43,127 nt of DNA, from NCBI GenBank assembly GCA_007116135.1, contig SKIZ01000123.1, positions 1 to 43,127 of the forward strand, read 5' to 3'. A program made the position numbers and the translations under genes. The DNA comes from Burkholderiaceae bacterium (GTDB lineage: Bacteria; Pseudomonadota; Gammaproteobacteria; Burkholderiales; Burkholderiaceae_B). Shown in pieces: positions 1-7,191 of this stretch. The notes under the pieces were generated by a model. That model had not been told where the DNA came from, ran no database searches, and was given only the letters and a program-made list of their open reading frames with translations. Numbering within the stretch: position 1 is the stretch's first letter; the number at the start of each line of letters is the position of its first letter.

Positions 1-398
1 AATAACCAGAAGCTGAAGTTATTCATCCGCGCAAATGCCATGTCCGAGGCACCGATTTGCATCGGAATCATCCAGTTGGCGAAACCAACAAATGCCGGCA
101 TGATTGCGCCAAACACCATAATGAGGCCGTGCATGGTGGTGAATTGGTTAAACAGCTCCGGCTGGAAGAACTGGATGCCGGGCATAAACAATTCAGTGCG
201 TAAAAGCAGCGCCAAAATGCCGCCCTGCAAGAACATGACGAAAGCAAAAATCAGGTACATCGTACCGATGTCTTTGTGGTTGGTTGCAAACAGCCACCTG
301 CGCCACCCATGCGGCATGCCGTGGGCATGGTCATCATGATGACCGTGGTCGATGTCTTCGCCTTTACCCGGAATGTTGTCAACGGTTACGCTACTCAT
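1..398 (-). CDS. ctaD: Cytochrome c oxidase subunit I, N-terminal part (runs off window start)
   Basis: Minus-strand translation from ATG at 398: MSSVTVDNIPGKGEDIDHGHHDDHAHGMPHGWRRWLFATNHKDIGTMYLIFAF...; 'TNHKDIGTMYL' is a COX I hallmark; adjacent to coxB. Confidence 0.93.
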   Translation of the reverse strand, partial: MSSVTVDNIPGKGEDIDHGHHDDHAHGMPHGWRRWLFATNHKDIGTMYLIFAFVMFLQGGILALLLRTELFMPGIQFFQPELFNQFTTMHGLIMVFGAIMPAFVGFANWMIPMQIGASDMAFARMNNFSFWL

Positions 399-496
399 GC
401 TTCTCTCCTGACTGCCTTGTGGCGGGCCTTTGCCGCGCAGGTTGAATTTTTCACTATCTTATCTAACAAATATGTACCAATAAAACCGTCGCTGCA

Positions 497-1657
497 CTAT
501 CGTGCCTGGCGAACGTCTATCGGCTGCACCACAGGATCTGTGCCGCCACCGGCGTTAGCCCACGACTGACGGGTGTAGGTGATGACGCTCGCTATCTCAA
601 CGTCACTCAGGTTTGCATAGGACTGCATCGCTGTTCCAGCACGACCGTTTAGCATGATTTCGATGTTTTCTGCCATCGGACCCATCACGATAGGGCTGTC
701 GACCAATGCTGGAAATGCCGGAGCCAAACCTTGGCCGGTGGCCTGATGGCAAGCAATACACTGCGAGTTGTAAACACTTTGGCCTCGGGCTACGAGCTCG
801 TCGACATCCCAGGCAACCGTTGGGTCTTCGGCCGTCGCTACCAAGGCGGCTTGCTGTTGTTGGGCCCACGCGAAGTAGTCGTCCTGAGACAATACTTCAA
901 CAACGATTGGCATAAAGGCGTGATCCTTGCCACAGAGTTCAGCACACTGACCACGGTAGGTGCCTACCTGTTCGGCTCTAAACCAAGTGTCACGCAGGAA
1001 ACCGGGGATGGCATCTTGCTTGACGCCAAAGTCAGGCACCATCCAGGAGTGAATCACATCAGCGGCCGTGACGACGACCCGCACTTTCTGGCCAACCGGG
1101 ACCACAAGCGGGTTATCCACCTCCATGAGATAGAACTCACCTTTGGGTTCGCGGTTTTCAATTTGAGCCCGGGGGGTGCTCAGGGTAGATAAGAAATTGA
1201 TGCCTTGAGCTGGCCCATCGATGTACTCATAACCCCATTTCCATTGGTAGCCCGTGACCTTGACCGTCATATCGGCCCCGGACGTGTCTTTCATCGCCAC
1301 AACCGTGCGGGTTGCAGGCAGGGCCATGCCGATCACGATGAGAAACGGGATGACGGTCCACGCGATTTCAACTTTGACGTTTTCATGGAACGTTGCAGGC
1401 TTTGCCCCTTTCGATTTTCTGTGTGCCCAGATCGAATAGAACATGACACCAAAGACGCCAACAAAAATCACCAGGCAAATGATGAGCATCATCCAGTGCA
1501 GCCACGCTATATCGCTGGCTATTTGAGTCACGCCCGTGGTCAAGTTGAGCTGATTGACAGCAGGACCGCCTGGCATGTCAACACGCTGCGCGTTGGCAAG
1601 ACCGCTGACTAGCAGCGCACAGGCAGGCAGTAACCCCTTGAACTTCATCATGTTCAC
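497..1657 (-). CDS. coxB: Cytochrome c oxidase subunit II with C-terminal cytochrome c domain (caa3-like)
   Basis: 386 aa; signal peptide, two TM segments, CuA motif 'GQCAELCGKDHAFM', C-terminal heme motif 'CIACH'. Confidence 0.95.
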   Translation of the reverse strand: MNMMKFKGLLPACALLVSGLANAQRVDMPGGPAVNQLNLTTGVTQIASDIAWLHWMMLIICLVIFVGVFGVMFYSIWAHRKSKGAKPATFHENVKVEIAWTVIPFLIVIGMALPATRTVVAMKDTSGADMTVKVTGYQWKWGYEYIDGPAQGINFLSTLSTPRAQIENREPKGEFYLMEVDNPLVVPVGQKVRVVVTAADVIHSWMVPDFGVKQDAIPGFLRDTWFRAEQVGTYRGQCAELCGKDHAFMPIVVEVLSQDDYFAWAQQQQAALVATAEDPTVAWDVDELVARGQSVYNSQCIACHQATGQGLAPAFPALVDSPIVMGPMAENIEIMLNGRAGTAMQSYANLSDVEIASVITYTRQSWANAGGGTDPVVQPIDVRQAR

Positions 1658-1879
1658 CTCGAGACAAAGCGCATCTCAGACCACAAATTTGAAACCTAAC
1701 CGAGACTGCCCTCTTCGCTACAACAGCGCGAATAAAACAGCCACCTTCAAATACGTCTGGATTTGTAATTAATCAATGAATCGCATGATTATAACGAAGC
1801 TCGCGCTCACGCCAAATCGAATGGTTACAATCAGTCTCAGTTCACGGGGTTGTCCTAGCCCCTCTTGAGCAAAGGTCGT

Positions 1880-2671
1880 ATGTCGAGCCCGCATGAAATA
1901 AAGCTTTTTTTAGCAAAACTTCACCTTCTGGCGCAACAGGATCCGGCACCAGGCTCGGTTGCGTTGTCGATTGATAACCTGCCCTGTGGCCATGTCAGCC
2001 CGGGTGCCTACGCAGTCATTGCTCGAGGCTGGCCGCAACTGGTCTTAGCCGACAGGATTGAGTTGGGCTCAGGCCCCGATCTAACCGAGCGTCTCGAGCC
2101 AGTTGCTCGGGCTATCTTTGAGGCGGGTTGTGCCGGACGATGGCGCGGTGAGCCGCTCGATTTGTGGTGTGGTGACAACGCTGTCGGTGCGATCGAGCGC
2201 GGTGTTGTGCGGTCACTGGGCCTATTGACCCGCGCTGTGCATTTGAATGCATGGTCAGATGCGGGTCATTTATGGGTGGCCCGTCGCGCGCTCGATAAAG
2301 CAACTGACCCCGGCCTGTGGGACACCCTGGTGGGCGGCTTGGTGGGTTACGGCGAGACAGACGACTTGGCCCTAGAGCGCGAGAGCTTTGAAGAGGCCGG
2401 TCTGAGTGTTGCGCACATGGCCGCGCGCGAACCCCTCAAAAGCATCTTTCGCATGCGCCGCCGGGTGTCAGAGGGTTATCAGTTTGAGGAGGTGCTGACG
2501 GCTGATTGCGTGTTGGATGCGCAGGTGGTGCCGAAAAATCAGGACGGTGAAGTGATGCAAATTAGCTGCTTGCCGGCAACGCAAGTTGCCGCGATGCTGC
2601 TCGATGATCTTTTCACCGTTGAGGCAGGCATTGTTATTGCCCAGAGCTTGTTGGCGCGCTGGCCCGACTGA
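1880..2671 (+). CDS. Nudix hydrolase with N-terminal DUF4743-like region
   Basis: Nudix box GLVGYGETDDLALERESFEEAGL (GX5EX7REXXEEXGU); ORF track starts at TTG 1865, ATG at 1880 more likely. Confidence 0.85.
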   Translation: MSSPHEIKLFLAKLHLLAQQDPAPGSVALSIDNLPCGHVSPGAYAVIARGWPQLVLADRIELGSGPDLTERLEPVARAIFEAGCAGRWRGEPLDLWCGDNAVGAIERGVVRSLGLLTRAVHLNAWSDAGHLWVARRALDKATDPGLWDTLVGGLVGYGETDDLALERESFEEAGLSVAHMAAREPLKSIFRMRRRVSEGYQFEEVLTADCVLDAQVVPKNQDGEVMQISCLPATQVAAMLLDDLFTVEAGIVIAQSLLARWPD

Positions 2672-5162
2672 CCGCCTCAGCATTTCCGACTTGAAGGGCG
2701 TGGTGTCTTTGCTTGGCAACCACTTCAATGGCTTGGCGCAATTGAGCATCTTTTTCCAACAGCACTTTGAAGTCTCTTGCCGTTAACTCAAGCAGCCGCG
2801 TATAACCTAGCGAGCGAACTTCGACGTCTGGCGTGGTCTCGTCAATTAGCAATAGCTCACCAAAAAACTCGCCCGACCCAAGCTCGACGTGTGTGGCGTC
2901 GGGCAACAGCATTGATACTGCGCCCGAGGCAACAAAATAAAGAGCCGGCGTTGTCTTGCCTGGGCCTTGAATCAGCTGACCGGGCAGTGCCAGACGACTA
3001 CGAAGCTTTTGCGTTAACCGAGCGAGGATCTCATCGGGCAAATCAGCTAGCAAAGGCACCTTGTGCACAAGCGTACTTGGCGAGAGCTCGATATCGATGG
3101 GCGGTGGCTTTTCAAGAAACGCCCAGCGTTCATCGAGCTGGGCCAGCAGCGAATCGTAGACCTCAGGACTGATGATCGATTCCTCAAGCATTTTGCGATA
3201 ACGGCTGCGCTCGAGCGTGCGCGCAAGCCGCCCCAAATAACTCTGCTCGAGCCATTCTGCATAGTGAGGATACTGTAGCCGCAGTGCCTGCATGTTGTCT
3301 TCGATGCGCGCTAGCCGTTTACGCAAACCATCTTCAATGGCTAGCGCCGTTTCGTCACCTAGCATCGGTTGAATATGTTTTGCCGTGAAGGCGATTAACC
3401 GACGTGTTACCCAGCGCCAGCCAACGAGCTCGACAAACCGCTGACCAAGCTCGCGTCCAAGCCAGCCATGAAAGCCAAAGACTCGTTGCAGACGCATGAC
3501 GATCTTAAAGCGAGCCGAGTAACGCAGCGCGCGCCGGATCGATTTATCAAACCCGGCCATGCCGTCGACTTTGACATCGTCCTCCATGCGCTCGGAAATC
3601 GATAACAGCCGCTCGGCTGTGCGCCGGTCAAAGCCTTGTTCGCCCAACCCAACCAGGATAAATTCACTTTGGCGTTGCGCCAAGACCGACAGCCCAAGAC
3701 GCAGGCGGTCACCCGGTTCAAACTGCTCAATGTGACGGTCCGTGATGTTCTCGATACTGCCCTCGAAAACCTGACTGATTCTTTGACGAGCCTGGCGACT
3801 GATTCGTTCATCTAGTGCGATGCGATCGGTCTCGGCCTGTAAGTCGTTGACCGTCACAACCACGGCCTGATTTCGCATGGCTTGTTCAAGAGGAGAAAGC
3901 GTATTTAGATCAAGCAAGCGGATAAGCGGGCGCAAAGTCATCCCGTTTAGCAACAAGGTGGCCAACACAAAGCCTGTCACGCCCACAGCGATAAAGTTGC
4001 TGATCTCATCTGACAGCATCTCGTGTTCAGTGACTGCCAAGGCAAGCGCCAAGGACAGTGCGCCGCGCAGCCCACCCCAGCAAATGACTGCTTTATAGCG
4101 CTGGTCGACTTGTGTGCCTGCGGTGGCTGTGACCAGCGGTAGCAACCCATAGACGGTGATCGCACGCGCCAGCAGGGCTGCCAGCATTGCCATAATGACC
4201 ACCAGAAGGTCATGCCAGCTCGCGTGCGCCAGCATTCGCGGAATCGTCAGTGCGGCAAACAAGAAGATGAGCGAGGTGGCCAGAAACCCGAATTGCCGCC
4301 ACGATTGCGCGAGCGCATACGATGTCGTTTGCGTCATCCGGGTGCGCCCAACCGAGGAAACGACAAGTCCGGCGACCACCGTAGACACGACGCCGGATAA
4401 GCCCAGAAAATGTTCCGGAATGATGTAGGCCAGGTAGGCCGTGGCAATGGTCAGCGAGATTTCGGCAGTCGGCCACCCGCGCAAAGCGGGTAATGCGACA
4501 CAAGCCATGCGACCAATGACGTACCCGCTGATGGCACCACCAATGAGCAGCACCAAGAAACTGCCTGCTACGCCACCGATACTAAAGGTGCCAGAGGACG
4601 TATGCGAGGCCAGGCCAATCAGAACGCTAAACAGAGCAATGGCGGCGGCGTCATTGAGCAGACTTTCGCCCTCAACAATCGTGGTTAGCCGCTTGGGCGC
4701 ACCGACTTCTTTGAAAATGCTGACAACGGCGGCCGGGTCGGTGGTGGCGATGATTGCGCCAAGCAGCAAACAGACCGCGAGCCCATAGCCTGAAATCAAT
4801 GAGACACCCAGACCCACGAAGGCGGTGCAGATGACTACCGCGATAACGGCTAAAAGCAAGATAGGGCCCAGATCGTTGATCAAGCCACGCACATTGGTGT
4901 TTAGAGCCGTCTCAAATAGCAATATCGGCAAAAAAATCACCAAAATCGTCTCGGACGGTATTTCAAAGGCTTGTAAGCTCTCCAAGGCATCACCGAGCCA
5001 ACCTGGAGCCCAGTCGTGGACATGGCTGAGATAACCGAGGACACTGCCTGCCAGTAGCAACAAAAGGGTCGAAGGAATGCGCATTGCACTTGCCAAGGGT
5101 GACAAGAAGCAAATCAGGACTAAGAGCCCTGCTAGAGAGAAGACGATTAGATCGACGGTCAT
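2634..5162 (-). CDS. CPA1-family Na+/H+ antiporter with C-terminal cyclic-nucleotide-binding-like domain
   Basis: 842 aa; multi-TM N-terminus with 'GESLLNDAAAIALF' and 'CWGGLRGALSLALAL' antiporter motifs; C-terminus 'PGQLIQGPGKTTPALYFVASGAVSMLL...GSGEFFGELLLIDE' resembles a CNMP-binding fold. Confidence 0.9.
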   Translation of the reverse strand: MTVDLIVFSLAGLLVLICFLSPLASAMRIPSTLLLLLAGSVLGYLSHVHDWAPGWLGDALESLQAFEIPSETILVIFLPILLFETALNTNVRGLINDLGPILLLAVIAVVICTAFVGLGVSLISGYGLAVCLLLGAIIATTDPAAVVSIFKEVGAPKRLTTIVEGESLLNDAAAIALFSVLIGLASHTSSGTFSIGGVAGSFLVLLIGGAISGYVIGRMACVALPALRGWPTAEISLTIATAYLAYIIPEHFLGLSGVVSTVVAGLVVSSVGRTRMTQTTSYALAQSWRQFGFLATSLIFLFAALTIPRMLAHASWHDLLVVIMAMLAALLARAITVYGLLPLVTATAGTQVDQRYKAVICWGGLRGALSLALALAVTEHEMLSDEISNFIAVGVTGFVLATLLLNGMTLRPLIRLLDLNTLSPLEQAMRNQAVVVTVNDLQAETDRIALDERISRQARQRISQVFEGSIENITDRHIEQFEPGDRLRLGLSVLAQRQSEFILVGLGEQGFDRRTAERLLSISERMEDDVKVDGMAGFDKSIRRALRYSARFKIVMRLQRVFGFHGWLGRELGQRFVELVGWRWVTRRLIAFTAKHIQPMLGDETALAIEDGLRKRLARIEDNMQALRLQYPHYAEWLEQSYLGRLARTLERSRYRKMLEESIISPEVYDSLLAQLDERWAFLEKPPPIDIELSPSTLVHKVPLLADLPDEILARLTQKLRSRLALPGQLIQGPGKTTPALYFVASGAVSMLLPDATHVELGSGEFFGELLLIDETTPDVEVRSLGYTRLLELTARDFKVLLEKDAQLRQAIEVVAKQRHHALQVGNAEAVSRASAPTSSGQ

Positions 5163-5181
5163 AGCCGGTATAGTACCGGCT
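5163..5181. repeat. Perfect 8-bp inverted repeat (AGCCGGTA-tag-TACCGGCT) abutting antiporter start codon
   Basis: Read directly; right next to the minus-strand ATG at 5162-5160. Confidence 0.8.
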
Positions 5182-5229
5182 AATTAATTTAGCTCTTCGC
5201 TAGCTCGGTACGCTTTCGTGCGTTTGATC

Positions 5230-6120
5230 TCACGCCGGCGCGAGATGGGTGCGCATCTTTTTCATGGCCGCGACTTCAATCTGTCGAACCCTTTCGGCTG
5301 ACACCCCGAACTCTTTGGCCAGGTCGTGCAAGGTCGCACCGCCGTCGTCGCTAAGCCACCGCGCCTGGACAATTCGGCGTGAGCGCTCATCGAGTGTGGC
5401 TAGCGCCTCATTTAAGCCGGCGCCTTGCTGATGAGCCTGATCTTGCTGATCCAGCATTTCAGTTGGGTCGTATTGCCCCTGGTCTGACAAGAAGTCAATG
5501 GGACTAAAACCATCTTCGTCCTCGGCGCTGCCTTGTAGCGAGAACTCACGGCCTGACATGCGTACTTCCATCTCGCGCACGTCCTTCGATTTGACAGACA
5601 GTTCGCTGGCGATCTGGTCGACTGCCGCAGTGTCGAGGCTGGCGCCATCGGGTCGTAGGCGGCGCAAGTTAAAAAACAACTTGCGTTGGGCTTTGGTTGT
5701 CGCAACCTTGACCAAGCGCCAGTTGCGAATGATGAATTCATGGATCTCTGCCTTGATCCAGTGCACGGCAAAAGACACTAGGCGCACGCCGCGCTCGGGG
5801 TCAAACCGCTTGACGGCCTTCATAAGCCCGATATTGCCTTCTTGAATCAGGTCCGCATGGGCCAGCCCATAGCCAAGGTACTGGCGCGCAATGGAGACGA
5901 CTAGACGCAGGTGCGATTCGATAAGCTGCCTAGCGGCTTCGAGGTCATTTTTCTGCTGCAAGCGCTGCGCTAACTCGTGCTCTTGGTCGGCGCTCAAAAC
6001 CGGCAGTCGATTGACCGCGCCAATGTAAGCTTCAATCGAGCCCAGCGCACCGGGGTTCGCGATAGCCGTCGAAAGGGCGCTCGGCGAAGGGGTCAACTCT
6101 GTAGAAACGGCTGTTAGCAT
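5230..6120 (-). CDS. rpoH: RNA polymerase sigma-32 factor RpoH
   Basis: sigma-70 family with 'QYLGYGLAHADLIQEGNIGLMKAVKRFDPERGVRLVSFAVHWIKAEIHEFIIRNWRLVKVATTKAQRKLFFNLRRL' (RpoH box). ORF track starts at 6147; the ATG at 6120 has an AGGAG upstream. Confidence 0.95.
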   Translation of the reverse strand: MLTAVSTELTPSPSALSTAIANPGALGSIEAYIGAVNRLPVLSADQEHELAQRLQQKNDLEAARQLIESHLRLVVSIARQYLGYGLAHADLIQEGNIGLMKAVKRFDPERGVRLVSFAVHWIKAEIHEFIIRNWRLVKVATTKAQRKLFFNLRRLRPDGASLDTAAVDQIASELSVKSKDVREMEVRMSGREFSLQGSAEDEDGFSPIDFLSDQGQYDPTEMLDQQDQAHQQGAGLNEALATLDERSRRIVQARWLSDDGGATLHDLAKEFGVSAERVRQIEVAAMKKMRTHLAPA

Positions 6121-6190
6121 AGATCGGATGGCTCCTGTTAGCGACATCGTACGGTTTTGATTCGGGTCAAAGGAGAACTTCAGTGAAATA

Positions 6191-6217
6191 TTAGCACTCT
6201 CGAGTAGTGAGTGCTAA
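6191..6217. promoter_or_regulatory. CIRCE element (HrcA operator)
   Basis: TTAGCACTC-N9-GAGTGCTAA, exact match to the CIRCE consensus, upstream of rpoH. Confidence 0.95.
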
Positions 6218-6245
6218 TAAGACCGATGGTCTATAGGGAAGTTCC
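6218..6245 (-). promoter_or_regulatory. Candidate sigma-E-type promoter of rpoH
   Basis: Minus strand reads GGAACTT-N16-TCTTA, similar to the enterobacterial sigma-E consensus GGAACTT-N16/17-TCnnA; CIRCE begins at the next base. Confidence 0.5.
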
Positions 6246-6330
6246 AGCCCAAGCCCCTACTTTTCGCAATGACAGGGGTAAGGTTTAGCCGGCTAGTTTC
6301 GGTTTGTGTCTGTCGTTTTAATGATCTGCT

Positions 6331-7074
6331 ATGCGATTGCCTCGTCTTTACGCCCCCTATGAAGTTCAACTGATCGAAGTGCGGTTTGCTGACTGCGTCG
6401 AACAGGCGTGGTCAAAGAGAGATGGGCCGCTGATGCTTGACCAGGTGTCGCGCTGGCTTGGTCAACAGGCGTCGAGTCACGAGTTAGCCTTGCATGCATG
6501 GGCTCTGACACCGCGGCGCTTGGTTTTGTTGGCAACGCCTGGCCAGCGCGACGCGAGCTCACGCGTGGTGCAGTCAGTCGGGCGTCGACTCGGCGCTTTG
6601 CTGCGCTCTGGTAGTGTGTTTGCCAACCGATTCAAGAGCACTTTGGTTGACGCAGACTGGGTGCTGCGCGCCCAAGCTTGGGTGGAGTCGGGTCCCGTTT
6701 TGGACGGCTACGCTCCCCGTGCGCTGAGTTGGCGGTGGTCCTCAGCGGTCACACATGTCGGACAGATCGACCCTAAACCGCGTGATTTAGGAGTCGCGTT
6801 GATTGATCACTCGCGTTACTGGGCCTGTGGCAACACGCCCTTTGACCGCCAGGCGTATTACCTCAGCTTACTTGACACTGGCTTGTCGGCATCTGACAGC
6901 CGTCAAATAGAGGCATCTATCGCAGGGCAATGGGCCCTTGGTGACCAGGCTTATTTGCAGCGGATGAGCAAGGTGGCTAACCGGCGGGCGACTGCCGGCC
7001 GTCGAGGCCGCCCAAGAAAAGTGCCCGAGCAAATCGACGGAAACGATGATCCGTCCCCAATTAATCAGAGTTGA
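6331..7074 (+). CDS. Degenerate IS200-like / REP-associated tyrosine transposase (RAYT) family protein, probably catalytically inactive
   Basis: Family-like segments 'RFKSTLVDADWVLRAQAWVESGPV', 'LSWRWSSAVTHVG', 'DHSRYWACGNTPFDRQAYYLSLL', 'GQWALGDQAYLQRMSKVANRRATAGRRGRPRK'; the HUH position reads TPRRLVLL and the catalytic Tyr position appears to be Trp. Confidence 0.75.
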   Translation: MRLPRLYAPYEVQLIEVRFADCVEQAWSKRDGPLMLDQVSRWLGQQASSHELALHAWALTPRRLVLLATPGQRDASSRVVQSVGRRLGALLRSGSVFANRFKSTLVDADWVLRAQAWVESGPVLDGYAPRALSWRWSSAVTHVGQIDPKPRDLGVALIDHSRYWACGNTPFDRQAYYLSLLDTGLSASDSRQIEASIAGQWALGDQAYLQRMSKVANRRATAGRRGRPRKVPEQIDGNDDPSPINQS

Positions 7075-7088
7075 TTCCGTGGGGGATA

Positions 7089-7111
7089 AAAATAGGGACG
7101 CACCCTATTTT
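7089..7111. repeat. Perfect 9-bp hairpin AAATAGGGacgcaCCCTATTT region, terminator- or REP-like
   Basis: AAATAGGG core with 5-nt loop acgca (pairs 7089-7097/7103-7111), followed by TTATTTTTCTT; 15 nt after the RAYT-like stop codon. Confidence 0.75.
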
Positions 7112-7191
7112 ATTTTTCTTGCTTCAAAAGCCCCTTGGCGTTATTGTCACTTTCCCGCGCTGCAACAAGCCGGGTTAATCGGGAGCTAAGC

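Noticed and set aside
1205-1612. 135-aa plus-strand ORF inside coxB
   Set aside because: Antisense to the confident coxB frame; His/Asp/Arg-rich shadow ORF.
6234-6262. Sigma-32-type promoter (CTTG...CCCTAT) upstream of rpoH
   Set aside because: Spacing between the CTTG-like and CCCTAT-like blocks is too short; the sigma-E-like reading fits better.
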